From Dendrolimus kikuchii (Eukaryota > Arthropoda > Insecta > Lepidoptera > Lasiocampidae): a DNA stretch of 64,000 nt. Below are positions 10,320-21,754 of this stretch, piece by piece. The stretch lies in assembly GCA_019925095.2 (NCBI GenBank), contig CM034390.1:285501-349500 (forward strand). The letters run 5' to 3'. Both the position numbers and the translations under genes were made by a program. The notes beneath the pieces were generated by a model. That model was not told the origin of the DNA. It did not search any database and worked only from the letters and a program-made list of their open reading frames with translations. Numbering within the stretch: the first letter of the stretch is position 1; the number at the start of each line of letters is the position of its first letter.

Positions 10320-10602
10320 TTTTGGAACGAAGTTCCTTATCGCGCGTTGTGAAAGGGGGCTAGACGGAAGAAATTCTTACGAAAAGTTGTCACGACACTT
10401 TTTGCTATAGTAAGCTATTGTAAGCTGTGCGGCGTCGCATGTTTCTCTGTCTGTCTGTCTCTCTCTCTCTTATAGAAAGCAAGCCAGATATTTTCATTTC
10501 TATATATTTGTTAATAATAAAAAAAATATTATTATAACTTAAAAAAAAAAAATTTTATTACAATTCCTTCACTAATTAATCGAAAGGAACTTCGTTCCAT
10601 CC
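10320..10602. repeat. inverted-repeat element (family R)
   Basis: GGAACGAAGTTCCTT near 10322 and its complement AAGGAACTTCGTTCC near 10584 bracket the unit. Each arm is itself a palindrome. A CT-rich microsatellite lies at 10445-10471. Ends are approximate. Confidence 0.45.
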
Positions 10603-10625
10603 GGGTGTCCCTTGACACCTCTCAA

Positions 10626-10925
10626 GTTTTTTTTATTGCATGAGTTCAGCAGACAGGCCGACGGGACACTTGATGGAAAGCGGTTACCATCGCCTATGGA
10701 CATTTGCAACACCAAGGGTGCTACTAACGCGACTGGAACCTGGTCACTAATGCCGAAACACAACTCAAGATTGTTATGGCGGTATAGGTATACTCTACAC
10801 CAGGGGTAGTAGCCATCCAGTCGGGCAAATGACCTACCACCTGACTGTGGGTTGTTTTGTCACCTCTTACGACAGGCCGCCCCAACGCAGGAAATTGTAT
10901 TCTTTCTCCGTTCCTGTATGGATAA
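10626..10925 (-). mobile_element. SIDE, near full-length
   Basis: Poly-T start and 5' head at about 10915. About 25 bp are lost around the TTAAGAGAGCAGCAGCG joint region. Confidence 0.9.
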
Positions 10926-12592
10926 AAAATGCACACCAAATTGTATAAAGTCAGCTGGGGTAAATGTGTTACATTTCTAGTTTACACACTTTTAACAATT
11001 TTCATAGCCGTATCTATAAAATTATTGAATAATTCTAAAATACGAATACATTTAACTTTATTTATGTGTAATCTTAATTGATTTTTTTTTATCGCAATAA
11101 TAAACGCGACCGCAACGTCATCTTTTTCGCTATATTAATCTGTAACGACGTCATTTATCAGGATTAAAAGTATGTTAAATGTTCTCCCAGGATATGAACT
11201 AGCTCTGTGTCGAGTTTCATTTAAATCCGTTCAGTAGTTTTTACGTGATCGTGTAACAGATAGACTGACAATAATTCTAAAAATTGTAGTTTTTAAAAGT
11301 TGATACTTGTCATGTCAGTTATATGAATTTGCAAAAACGACCTTTATACCCTCTGGTCGGAATAAGTCCTCCTGATTTATTTCTCCATTGTAACTTATTG
11401 TACAAACTCTACGGAGTTATTATTATATAGAATTTGAAACATATTGCTACTTGAATAATTAATAACAGATTAACGAAATACGCGTCTGTTTGTACCCGTT
11501 TATTGGGGCCTGGGGTGCAGTGCTCGCCCACCTGTTTCGTGGATCAGCCATCGGGATTAGGCCATGTTTGATAACCAGCTTAAAGCTTTTGCAACCGCGC
11601 TTTCAAACAATATTCGGGATTTCGACACTGATACTCAAAGTTGCGGCTTTTGTAACTGGTGAACGATTTTGCTACCGTGACATTCGTATATTAATGACAA
11701 AATTTAGATTTTTTGGTACTTCTTTACTACTTCATGATTTAATTACGAATAATTATTAATTTTCTGTCATTTGTGTACAGAGATGTCCTCTTAAGAGTGG
11801 ATTTTCCAAAAAGACCTATATTTATAAATTCTTATTCCTTTTCAGAAGCATATAGGGGACACTATGCCATTATTGCCCCCCACCCCATGTCGTGTTTTTT
11901 GGCACCATATACATTCATTTAAGATATTAAGAATCAATATATAGAAGAATTATCAGTACATGGCTACAAAACAAAAATAACCTAAGATTTCTTAATGTTT
12001 TGAGTAAATTAGTAGGGTGCTATTCATTGCGTGTGTAATTTTGGCAAAAATAATAATGTGGTTTACTCTAAATCAATTCCAACATTCACTACTTCAGAAA
12101 CGAATTAAATAGTTCTATACATTGCTAACTGCTTGTAAAAAACGCGAAATACTAAGAAAATTTAAATATAGCTTAGCATAGACTTTTGTTCTTGGAAATA
12201 ATATAATTAAAACAGCTTTTTCGTAAATGCGTCTGTTTCAAATTCCTTTTAAGGCGCATTTCATTGCCAACATTAAAAAAAAATATAGATGTGGTGTATT
12301 CACATTACTAGTCTGTAAGTTTGTATTGTCTACGTTTATGTTCCTTCTCTTTGGTCTTTTTGTGTGTCATGTCGGTCAGTCGTATTAAATTTTGAATCTT
12401 TTAAAATAAACAGTTTAAAGTCAGTCTGTGTAGTTATTATCATTTATAATAATAATTTATTTCTACCCATAACTAAAATAATAAATATAATCAAAAAGAC
12501 ATAACAGTAGACTATGTTGTTTTTATAATAAAATGCGAACTAAGACTCTAAGCTTCTAATTAATTAAATTTTATAATCAAAATAATAAGCTT
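10926..12592. other. mostly unique AT-rich sequence
   Basis: No supported gene. 11140-11275 carries a dispersed phrase (GAGTTTCATTTAAATCCGTT) shared with 37800-37905 and with the split unit at 45110-45372 / 45601-45640. Confidence 0.5.
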
Positions 12593-12595
12593 CTA

Positions 12596-12874
12596 TTCGT
12601 GCAGGAACGGAGAAAGAATACAATTTCCTCCGGCCTGGCATGTCGTAAGAGGCGACTAAACAACCTTCAGCCAGGTGGTAGGGTATTTGCTCGACTGCAT
12701 GGCGAACACCCCTGGTCTAGAGTACGCCGCCATAACAACCTTGTGTTGTGTTCCGGAATTAGTGACCAGGTTCCAGTCTCCTTTAAGAGTGTTGCAAATG
12801 TCCATAGGCGATGGTAACCGCTTTCCATCAAGTGGGCCGTCTGCGTGTCTGCTGAACTCCTGCAATAAAAAAAA
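12596..12874 (+). mobile_element. SIDE, near full-length
   Basis: Head TTCGTGCAGG to tail GCAATAAAAAAAA. The GCAGCAGCG segment is deleted. Confidence 0.9.
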
Positions 12875-13445
12875 GCTACGCCAGTGTTACGTTTGTGTAA
12901 TAGTGTACTAAGTCAGTGTAATAAAACAATAAGGAAAGGTTTCGTGTAGTATCAAAAATAATTAGGTTGTATAAGCAGCGGCGGCGTATATTCCCCTGCC
13001 TCCCCTTTCCCACTCGACCGTTGGCCAAATAAAAAGGAAAACAATCGCAAGCAAATAGTTAAGAGTCTCAACTTTAATTAAGAAGTGCGCGCGGGGCGGC
13101 AGGGGCGGACTGCGCTGACCTGGCTTGTCTTAATTTCACAACTTTCCCCATCTTATTTCCCTTCATTAAAACTCGAAGCGTTTTCAATTAAAAATTAAAA
13201 GTGAAAAGTAAAAATGTTAAAGTTTCCCAGTCGAGTTATGACGCCGCCCTTCGAGAATCTTAAATCAATTTTGTTAAACAATAAAGATTTAATAGGAATC
13301 TTGTTACCGTCTTCAACTTCTTTTCCTATTTTGTTGTTAATTAATCTCGAGATTTTTCCGAAAGCTATTCCCATCCACCAAAGTAAGCTGAGATTTACTT
13401 TAATTAAATATTTATTGGGAAACATTTAATATGATAAAATATTTT
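12875..13445. other. unique sequence
   Basis: AT-rich apart from 13085-13120. Open frames of about 70-76 codons on both strands show no recognisable domain and I do not call them. Confidence 0.5.
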
Positions 13446-13449
13446 TGTT

Positions 13450-13972
13450 ATACATACATAACTTCACGCCAATTCACACACAGTACACACCTTTTATCTG
13501 TGCAGGAACGGAGAAAGAATACAATTTCCTGCGGCCGGGCGGCCTGTCGTAAGAGGCGACTTAACAACCCACAGCCAGGTGGTAGGGTCTGGTCTAAAGT
13601 ATGTCGCCATAACAACCTTGAGTTGTGTTCCGGCATTAATGACCAGGTTCCAGTTGCCCTTAAGAGAGCAGCAGCGCATTTGTAGCAACTTTGCTGTTGC
13701 AAAAGTCTATAGGCGATGGTATCCGCTTTCTATCTGCCTGTCTGCTGATCTCCTGCAATAAAAAAAAACCTCACTTGCTTCTTTGACATTCATAACTCTT
13801 GTCATGCACGCTCGTCTGTTCTTAAGGCTCCTGACATCACCTTCTGCTAGTACACGATCAATTTGATCATGGAAGGTTTGTCGTGGTCTTCCACGACTTC
13901 TGCATCCATCCACTTTTGCATTGTATATCTGTTTAGTCATTCTTTCATCATGCATTCTTTGCACATTTTTAT
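13450..13972 (-). mobile_element. RTE-clade LINE 3' end, copy 5, split by a SIDE
   Basis: Tail and last bases lie at 13450-13493 and the body at 13769-13972. The SIDE at 13494-13768 interrupts it, so the SIDE is younger. Confidence 0.8.
13494..13768 (+). mobile_element. SIDE, near full-length, nested
   Basis: Head TTTATCTGTGCAGG to tail GCAATAAAAAAAA. It lacks the inner stem loop and part of the CATCAAGTGGGCC region. Confidence 0.9.
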
Positions 13973-13983
13973 ACATAGTATTG

Positions 13984-14188
13984 TTTTTTTTTATTGCAAG
14001 AGTTCAGCAGACAGGCAGACGGCCCACTTGATGGAAAGCGGTTACCATCGCCTATAGACATTTGCAAGACCAAAGGTGTTACAAATGCGCTGCTGCTCTC
14101 TTAAGGGAGACTGGAACCTGGTCACTAATGCCGGAACACAACTCAAGGTTGTTATGGCGACATGCTTTAGACCAGGGGTGGTAGCCAG
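13984..14188 (-). mobile_element. SIDE, 5'-truncated
   Basis: Poly-T start. It ends after GACCAGGGGTGGTAGCC, just inside the stem region. Confidence 0.9.
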
Positions 14189-14887
14189 AGGTTCAGTGTA
14201 TAGCTGACCTTGATACTAAACGCGACCAGTTAAAGTCTCGCCCACCTGCGGCCATTATATACAATTATGTCAACGGGGGATATAGATGATGTTTGTACGT
14301 AAACACCTCACATTTATTTGCGCGCCGTCTTGTTGATGCACAGTCAATACAGGAAACAACAGTTCACAACCACTCTTGTATTGTCTTAATTACAATATTG
14401 CACGATTTATAACGAAATAATACTTATTAACATTTGAAATGTGTAAAGTTTCAAAGTGTATATATCGGTGGGTTTTGTTTTAACAACTGTCACCTCGCAA
14501 GGAACTGCTAACTTCATTGTAGTATTAAGTTTTACGGGTGAGCCACTCGCGGCGCTAGTGCGCCTGCGCAGTTGATCTGCGCATGCGCGAGCAGAGGTTG
14601 TTGCCCCCTTTATACGACACGACCGATGGTGCCTTACGACCAACGATATTTGATCATAAGGTTGGGTCGTATCGATATATACTTATATTTAATATTGATG
14701 AACTTACATACACTATATAATTGTAATTATGTATATGAATAATTTGTAATAAATGTAATAATATATATGTGATATATGGGTGAGTTTGTGTATGAAAATA
14801 TGTGTATATGTGTGTGTTGTGTAATACTCCCATAGGGCCAAAGTGGTCGCCATGGCCGAAAACGGTTGGAACAATCATCATCATCAT
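14189..14887. other. unique sequence with microsatellites
   Basis: Contains a GC-rich inverted pair (CTGCGCAG / CTGCGCATGCGC, 14573-14592), a TG/TA-rich stretch (14655-14820) and (ATC)n at 14874-14892. No gene recognised. Confidence 0.5.
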
Positions 14888-15374
14888 CATCACAACTCAG
14901 GCCTCGACAAAAACAAAACCCACCTGCATATCTGAAACAAAACACATTTTATTACCTGTCGGCATTTAAACTAATTGTAATTCTTTTATGATCGTCTTCT
15001 TTTGTTTACTTATTGATTGGCATACGGCCCGTTGATTAATTGTACATTTTTATGGCCGTTTACGGCCTAGTCATTAGCTAGGAGTAGCGGATTAAGTCGA
15101 CTACGATACGGGTACATTGCATTTGTGCAGTATAAAACGATGGCCTGATGGAGGGAGAGGTTGTCGAGCGGGAAACACGGTCAAGGCGAGACGTGTGTAT
15201 ATTCGGTAATCGATTAGTGACGGACTTTGCGCGTTTTATGAATTACGTTCTGCATTATATTTGGATTTGTTGCGTTCGGTTATATTTGTACCTGTGTTAT
15301 ACGTGTTTGTATAGTTCTAATAAATTCTATATTAATTCCAACGGCATTTTAATTCGAGTCCCACACTCGTAACA
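14888..15374 (+). mobile_element. solo LTR (family G), best plus-strand copy
   Basis: About 485 bp. The start is degenerate (CACAACTCAGG for TGTTACAACTCGG) and the end is CTCGTAACA followed by ATAT. It carries a TATA-type box (AGTATAAAACG, about 15129) and an AATAAA signal (about 15318). No internal retrotransposon region follows, so it is a solo LTR. Confidence 0.75.
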
Positions 15375-16047
15375 ATATACAGATTTAAAATTCGAATTAA
15401 TTGGAATTTACTAAATTTACCTCTACTTATAAGACGCCACGCACTTTTCGACCAGAATCAATCAAGGAATATATAAAAATATAGTTAAAAACCATTTGCA
15501 GAAATGCTCCTTCATTTCACAGAACGATTACTTCAAATGACACACTTATTGAGTACTACGGGCACTCGCAAAAGGAAGGAAGGCGGCTTAAAATCAATTT
15601 TTATGATTACAGTCACGCCATGAAACTTTATTATCTTGTACACTTTGTGCTCGTTAGAATTAACTAATTAGTTAAGTTGTTGGCTCTTTGGCGCCCCGCG
15701 GTGGGCTCGCGTTCCAACGTTACCCCAATTTTTCACAAAATCTTTGTCAAACATCTTAATGACATAAATCATTTCACAGTTTACGTGCTCAATTGGTACG
15801 AGTTATAATTGAACCGCCATGTTGCTAAAAACGACCCACAATCGTATAATCTAAATTTATAACTGTACAGTTTGTAATCCTGGGGATTTGGTAAACGTCA
15901 CTGAAGTTGATTTTCACATAAAATTCTAGTATTTTTGCTGATACCTCAGAAGCAATGGATTTTACAAAAAAAAATGTTTTGGAGATTATGGTTCAACACT
16001 TTGGAGGGGAAAATACATCTCCTGTTATTATATTTTAAAGTTCGAAT
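15375..16047. other. unique AT-rich sequence
   Basis: No gene or repeat recognised. Confidence 0.5.
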
Positions 16048-16049
16048 CT

Positions 16050-16289
16050 TTTTTTAAATTTTTTATTGCGGAGATTAGCAGAGAGGCAGACGGCCCACTT
16101 GATGGAAAGCGGTTACCATCGCCTATGGACATTTATAACACCAAAGGTGCTACAAATGCGCTGCTGCTCTCTTAAAGGAGACTGGAACCTGGTCACTAAT
16201 GCCGGAACACAACTCAAGGTTGTTATGGCGACATACTTTAGACCAGGGGTGGTAGCCATCCAGTCGGGGAAACGCCCTACCACCTGGCA
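16050..16289 (-). mobile_element. SIDE, short form
   Basis: Its 5' end (right side) stops exactly at CCACCTGGC, the point shared with copies at 45784, 48891 and 48972. Confidence 0.9.
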
Positions 16290-16389
16290 AAATCTACAGG
16301 AATTTGGAGACGAAGAAATACCATTATGTAAATAAAGGAAGATCTATATTGACTTTTTGAGGCGCGTAAAGAAATTGACATTATAATAT

Positions 16390-16852
16390 TGTTACGAGTT
16401 GCAGGACTCGAATTAAAATGCCGTTAGAATTACTATAGAATTTACTAGAACTATACAAACACATATAACACAGGTACAAATATAACTGAACACAATCAGT
16501 CCAAACGTAATACAGGATTCAATAATACGCGCAAAGTCCGTCACTAAATATATTACCCAATGTACACAAGTCTTGCCTCGCTCGACTGCCGATCTCTCCA
16601 TTGTGCCATTGCTTTATACTGCACTGACACAATATGTCTCTCGCCCGCGTGAACTGAATTTCTTAGAATCACACCTGGCTCACTACCATAAAAGATTACA
16701 ATAAACAATGGGCTGTTTTTCTAATTACAAATTTTTAACACAAAGTAAACAAAAGAAGACGGTCGTAAAAAGTTTCAATGTTATTAGCTCAAACGCCGAC
16801 GGGTAATAAATGTACTTTGTTTACAGATATGCAGGTGGCCCAAATTGTAACA
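16390..16852 (-). mobile_element. solo LTR (family G), complete copy
   Basis: 463 bp from TGTTAC to GTAACA, with a 4-bp ATAT duplication at 16386-16389 and 16853-16856. The minus strand carries the TATA-type box and AATAAA signal as in the other copies. Confidence 0.8.
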
Positions 16853-17060
16853 ATATGTAAGAATGAACATCGAAACAAAGATCATAGATTATTAATTACT
16901 TAAACTAGTGTTGCCACACTAAACAAAGTAATATAGTGGCGAGTAAGGGCGCCACGCCGTAAATACCAAATTTAATTTCCTACAAAAAAGTCTCATAGAC
17001 CTAATTACTTATATTAATATTTTCTGAGATACTGAACTTTGACTCATTAGTTGTTTGTGC
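16853..17060. other. unique sequence
   Basis: Nothing recognised. Confidence 0.5.
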
Positions 17061-17276
17061 CAGACCAGTAGTTCCTGAGATTAGCGCGTTCAAACAAATA
17101 AACAAACTTAACTTAGTATATATACATACATAACTTTACGCCAGTTCCCTTGCGGGGTAGGCACGAACAACAGAGCGCCATTCAGGCTTATTCTTACACA
17201 TCTCACTTGCTTCTTTGACATTCATAGCTCTTGTCATGCACGCTCGTCTGTTGTTAAGGCTCCTGACATCACCTTC
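17061..17276 (-). mobile_element. RTE copy 6 joined to Helitron sequence
   Basis: 17121-17276 is a 5'-truncated RTE 3' end. Beyond its tail, 17061-17120 is the same Helitron stretch that flanks RTE copy 1 at 4480-4550, with the same junction AACTTAGTATA. Confidence 0.75.
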
Positions 17277-17565
17277 ATCATCACCAAGATTACACAAATG
17301 AATAATATCATAGTGCCTTATCACTGGCCGAATTATGTATATGAGAAAACTCCTGAAACCCCATAAGTGGATTTAAACCATAAAACGGACCTCGCCATAA
17401 TATTCCCGGCTTCTCATCTAATATATTCAAACTACGTTTCACTTACAAGACTATACTCTCAAGGGGCCTAACACTTACAGCTGGGTTAATAAAAATTTAG
17501 GGCCTTTTAAATCTTTATTAATGATAGACTCGTAGCAAATAGCTATGCCCCACTCAGGTATAGAA
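17277..17565. other. unique sequence
   Basis: Nothing recognised. Confidence 0.45.
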
Positions 17566-17722
17566 TAAAACTACGTTTTAACGGTTTTATTATTCCGACG
17601 TTTCGGCCACTTTTCAGTAGCCGTGATCACGGAGGAAGATGTCAAGTGTCAATGAGTATTGTTAAAGTTTTATTTAGCCTACCGCCAACTTGTTCAGTTT
17701 AATTATTTATTGAAGTGATAAC
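17566..17722 (-). mobile_element. Penelope-like element copy 2, terminal block
   Basis: Minus-strand terminal block. It continues at 18583-18725 after an insertion of about 860 bp. Confidence 0.75.
17593..17634 (-). ncRNA. hammerhead-like motif, PLE copy 2
   Basis: Core GTGATCA, GAAAC and GTC are retained. In stem II one arm reads GGCTACT against AGTGGCC, which changes one pair to a U-G wobble and keeps the helix. One stem I pair is lost. Confidence 0.4.
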
Positions 17723-18582
17723 ATCTTATGGGAGGGTAAACCGCTTCGTTACGTAACGCGTTACGACGCCAGTCTGGCCTTCCTTTTTCTCCTCTCTCAC
17801 TCTAACCCAGAGCGCTAGCCGTATTTCGGTAATTAGATTAAATAATGATACTAATAATGTACATACACAAAATTCTAATGTACATATTCAAGAATTGTAA
17901 CTAAGATTAATAGTACATTATGGTACTAGTGTGTAACATTGGTGATTACCGCCGAGGCGCCCTTGAGACTCGAGCCGTAGGCGAGGGTCTTCAGAGAGCC
18001 GAGGACGGTAATCATCAATACACACGTGTATCATACGACGTTTTTCAACACACTTGTGAATAAAATAACAACAAAAACTCATTTTATTTAGTAGATAAAA
18101 AAAAGTTATATATGAGTGAAAGTTTTATTTATTAAACACGTACGAGTTAAAATTATCTATTTAAATAAGAAGTTGCATGAAATGAGCAAGCAATAGGAAC
18201 ATTAATTTATTTGTTCTATAGAACACGATCTTTTTTTTTTGAATAAAAACTTTTTTAAGAACAAAGCAACTCAACCATTAAAATTAAAAAAAAAATCTAT
18301 AACTCACTAGTGAGTTATAATATTTTTTACTCACAGTTTGATAATGGGTGTCATTCTGTGCCTAATTGCGGTGACCATAGAGCCACTTTATGAGCAAGTG
18401 TGTTGAAAAATATATTTTATAATCAATAAAAGATTTTATTAATAAATTAAATTAAATAAAATACATAAAATTTAAGTAATAACCTAAGCTTGTCTCAAGT
18501 TAAACAATTTGAGTATTAAATAGTTCAACTTAGATTAGATTAAGTTATCACGTCTGTCGGGCGTCCCGAGACGCACACGCTT
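17723..18582. mobile_element. insertion of unknown family, containing unit E
   Basis: Interrupts PLE copy 2. GTGATAAC near its left end and GTTATCAC near 18544 are inverted, which may mark a DNA transposon. It includes the complete unit E at 17911-18410. No transposase frame was seen. Confidence 0.45.
17911..18410 (+). mobile_element. unit E, copy 1
   Basis: 500 bp, repeated inverted at 41639-42135. The right 370 bp have perfect 16-bp inverted ends (TTTTTCAACACACTTG at 18041-18056 and its complement at 18395-18410) and a central perfect palindrome ATAACTCACTAGTGAGTTAT (18299-18318). The left ~130 bp are GC-richer and begin with a small hairpin (TAGTAC/GTACTA). Confidence 0.65.
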
Positions 18583-18725
18583 TTTTGGTTTTAATTTTGT
18601 TTATTATTTACTCTATGGCATAATCTAATGTACCACCGCTTCGCAACATGTTGTGGCTTGAAGAGAAGAAGCGGCGCTAGAAACTTTTCAACAACATGCC
18701 TAGCTCTGATAATTTTTATATAATA
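18583..18725 (-). mobile_element. Penelope-like element copy 2, 3' UTR part
   Basis: Matches the 3' UTR segment between the GIY-YIG remnant and the terminal block in copies 27793-28115 and 58239-58895. Confidence 0.7.
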
Positions 18726-18945
18726 CTAGCTTCTACCTGCGACTTCGTCCGCGTGGAATAGTTAAAAAAACATTCTTCATTGCTGCTCCGCTCCTATTGG
18801 TTTTAACGCTATGATATATAGCCTATAACTTTCCTCGACAAATGGGCTTTCTAACACTGAAAGAATTTTTTATATCAGACGAGTAATTCCTGAGATTAGC
18901 GCCTTCAAACAAACAAACTCTTCAGCTTTATATATTAGTACAAGA
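18726..18945 (-). mobile_element. complete short Helitron
   Basis: CTAG at 18726-18729 and GA at 18944-18945 give minus-strand ends A|TC...CTAG|T. A GC-rich stem (GCGACTTCGTCCGC) sits before CTAG. 220 bp, non-autonomous. Confidence 0.8.
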
Positions 18946-19404
18946 TAAAATACGTACTATATTTTACAAAGATGTTTACTTGAAAAAGATATTTGTGGAA
19001 GGTCTTAGAATAGATACAGAACTTAAGCTTTCGTTGTCAATTGAACATAAGCCGCTTACTTTACTTAGTTTCAAAAGAAATACAAAATTTTCTTATAGGT
19101 ACTCGCGTTGGTTTCACGTATTTGGGATACAACAATAAAATTAAAATGGGTTACGGGCTTCCTTTATGTCCTGAGCGGGACCACGAGGCTTGCTGTGGAT
19201 CCTGCGGGAGCCATATTTCTGCTCCTCTTTGTCGTTTGCTGCTACTCACCACGACTGCATCAAGCACTCGTTCTCATCGCCCGCGGATACACTCGTCAAC
19301 TCAGGACATATAGGGTCGTGATAGGCTGAATGAATCAATGAATAAATGAATGAACAGGTAGATCGACAATAGTTAGAAATATTATATTTATTTTTTAATG
19401 TATA
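18946..19404. other. unique sequence
   Basis: An 11-bp inverted pair ATGTCCTGAG / CTCAGGACAT (19164, 19300) brackets a GC-richer stretch. Its overlapping frames look fortuitous. Confidence 0.4.
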
Positions 19405-19716
19405 TTTTATCCGTGCAGGAACGGAGAAAGAATACAATTTCCTGCGGCGGGCGGCCTGTCGTAAAAGGCAACTTAACAACCCACAGCTAGGTGGTAGGGC
19501 ATTTGCCCGACTGGATGGCTACCACCCCTGGCCTAAAGTATGTCGCCATAACAAACCTTGAGTTCCGGCATTAGTGAGCAGGTTCCAGTTTCCCTTAAGA
19601 GAGCAGCAGCGCATTTGTAACAACTTCGCTGTTGCAAATGTCCATAGGCGATGGTAACCGCTTTTCATCAAGTGGGCCGTCTGCTTGTCTGCTGATCTCC
19701 TGCAATAAAAAAAAAT
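19405..19716 (+). mobile_element. SIDE, near full-length
   Basis: Head TTTATCCGTGCAGG to tail GCAATAAAAAAAA. Confidence 0.92.
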
Positions 19717-19900
19717 AATAAAGTTGGTAAGACAGTGTGATTAGTATCACCGCATGAGTCGCCCGTGGTCGGAATTCGAGTATAATAATTAATGTCAAAG
19801 ACTATACTTCTATAATCACTGATTTCGCCAAGGATACACTGTTAATTTGATTTTAACCATAAACAAAAGAGTATATATGCGTGTGTGTGCCAAATACCTG

Positions 19901-20001
19901 TTTTTTTTTATTGCAGGAGTTCAGCAGACAGGCACACGGCCCACTTGATGGAAAGCGGTTACTATCGCCTATGGACATTTGCAACACCAAAGGTGCTACA
20001 T
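19901..20001 (-). mobile_element. SIDE/LINE 3'-end fragment
   Basis: Poly-T start. It ends at GGTGCTACA. Confidence 0.85.
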
Positions 20002-20032
20002 CACATGATTCTTATTTTTTACAATTTTTTTA

Positions 20033-20209
20033 CTGGAAGAGTTACCGCGACGTCAAAACAAATTAGTGCGAAAGCGTTGCACAGGTGGATATGCCAAGCT
20101 GAAGGCACAAGGTGCACAAGCAATCCGAGCAAAGCAAGTCCACACGCAATGCAAACAGTGTCAAAAGGCTTTCTGTCTTAAATGCTTCAATCAAAAACAC
20201 GTTGATTGA
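20033..20209 (+). pseudogene. piggyBac-like transposase, C-terminal remnant
   Basis: Fifty-eight codons to TGA at 20207-20209. The frame has RKRCTGGYAKLK, then CKQC, FCLKCF and NQKH. This C-x2-C plus C-x2-C-F-N-x2-H layout is that of the cysteine-rich zinc-binding tail of piggyBac-like transposases, normally preceded by an R-C-x-x-C-Y segment. The catalytic DDD core is absent. A call made from motifs only. Confidence 0.6.
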
Positions 20210-20405
20210 TGACGATGTGGTGAAATAGATGTTATATGAATAAAAATCCCGTTCCAAAAAAAAATCGCTACATTTTTTGTTTTTAGGTTAGAATACAGGC
20301 TTTTTGCCACAAGTTCAGATACTGATACAAAAGATATCGTACCACGTTCACTGAGAAAAATGCACTTGAAATTGTATGGAGAAATGAGTCACATATGATG
20401 CATGG
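20210..20405. other. unique sequence
   Basis: May include piggyBac 3' flank; no terminal repeat was identified. Confidence 0.4.
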
Positions 20406-21018
20406 ACTTATTATAAATTATATAGGAAAGGCTGAGACTTAGGACGTAGTTACGCCCAGTCCCATCCAGCGCAAAAAGTGCCTGAATGTGCCCCGGGAAT
20501 CAGAACAAATTCACTTCGTCAGCGGGGGTGATGAATCCTTTGCTCCCTTGATAGCTAAAGGCCCCCCGAAGCGGTATTATTCAGGGTGGAAAGTCATGCG
20601 CATACCTGCGTCTCCGGATGCCAGCCAACCGCCGGCGTCCGCGTGGAGTCGCATTAGTACGCGCAATAATACTCCTCTCCCTATCTCGTTCGGCGGCCTC
20701 TTTGAGAGACATTACCGTCTCACAAAAAGTAACCGCAGCCCCCCAGGTATCGCTGCTATGCAGCATGGCTTTCACCAGACTGCAGAGCGAGTCGATCGCT
20801 CCTACTTGTGTCTCGAGTTCGAAACGCTGCGGCGCCCATGCCGCGCACTCGACTAGCGTGTGAAACGCCGTGTCGGGTGCGCCGCACTGGCGGCATTCCG
20901 GGGAAGGCAAGCAGCCCACAATGCGACACAGATACTTATCGAAACACCCGTGTCCGGTAAGTATCTGTGTCATCCTGAAGGTCAGGGTTCCGCTTTCGCG
21001 GGGGACCCCTTCCATCAT
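20406..21018 (-). mobile_element. R1-clade LINE, 3' end
   Basis: Contains a C-terminal coding piece (20581-21018) and about 175 bp of 3' UTR. No A-tail was recognised at the left edge. Confidence 0.7.
20581..21018 (-). pseudogene. R1-clade LINE ORF2 C-terminus
   Basis: A 145-codon minus-strand frame, open to its stop. It has LTGHGCFDKYLCRIVG, then C-R-Q-C-G-A, H-T-L-V-E-C, and later ETVMSLKEAAERDRE and an arginine-rich end. This is the zinc-knuckle tail that follows the RT in R1/TRAS/SART-type elements. The RT itself is missing, so it is a 5'-truncated copy. The intact frame suggests fairly recent insertion. Confidence 0.8.
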
Positions 21019-21328
21019 AAATTTGTAAGTGAGTCCCGGCTGCCAAGAGTGAACTCACAACGAGCTGTGGGGACATCTATGTCAGTATTGATTTAAATCC
21101 CTCGTTAGAAATCCCCAAATCGGCGACTTTGGCGAGTGGTGTTAAATAATGAAGGAAGCAGGTCGTCAGTCCACCGGGTGTAATTGAATTAACAGACGTC
21201 GGTTGGCGGCCTATCCTGTTCAAATCTCCACCAATTAGTTCGTACACAACGAATTTATTTCACGAGGAAAACGACTACACAATTACAGCTGAGGTTGTAT
21301 TTTGGTACAGTTGAGTTCTTACAGTAAA
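21019..21328. other. unique sequence
   Basis: Nothing recognised. Confidence 0.45.
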
Positions 21329-21600
21329 ATAACACATACATACATAACGTCACGCCAGTTCCCTTGCGGGGTAGGCACCAACAACAGAGCGCCATTCAGG
21401 CTTATTCTTACACACCTCACTTGCTTCTTTGACATTCATAGCTCTTGTCATGCACGCTCGTCTGTTCTTAAGGCTCCTGATAGCACCTTCTGCTAGTACA
21501 CGATCAATTTGATCATGGAAGCTGTGTCGTGGCCTTCCACGACTTCTGCATTGTATATCTGTTTAGTCATTCTTTCATCATGCATTCTTTCCACATGCTC
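21329..21600 (-). mobile_element. RTE-clade LINE 3' end, copy 7a
   Basis: Tail (CATA)n at left, with about 10 bp missing near 21548. It ends at a CCACATGC motif. Confidence 0.85.
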
Positions 21601-21754
21601 CATCCATTAGTAGCTCACAACGCCCAAAAGGCTCCGTTAGCCTTTCCACCAGGCGACCGCGGCCGTTGTGGTTGTGGCGGAAACGTCACTAATGACGTCA
21701 TCATTTTCGATCACACTTGACATGGCTCACAAAGACCCATGTCAAGAAGTTGCA
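21601..21754. other. spacer between RTE fragments
   Basis: Contains an inverted pair TTGACATGG / CCATGTCAA (21717, 21737) and GC-rich sequence. Origin unknown. Confidence 0.4.

Noticed and set aside
19041..19329. Two overlapping frames, one with a hydrophobic run that could be a membrane segment.
   Set aside because: No homologue recognised, two competing frames, no flanking gene structure.
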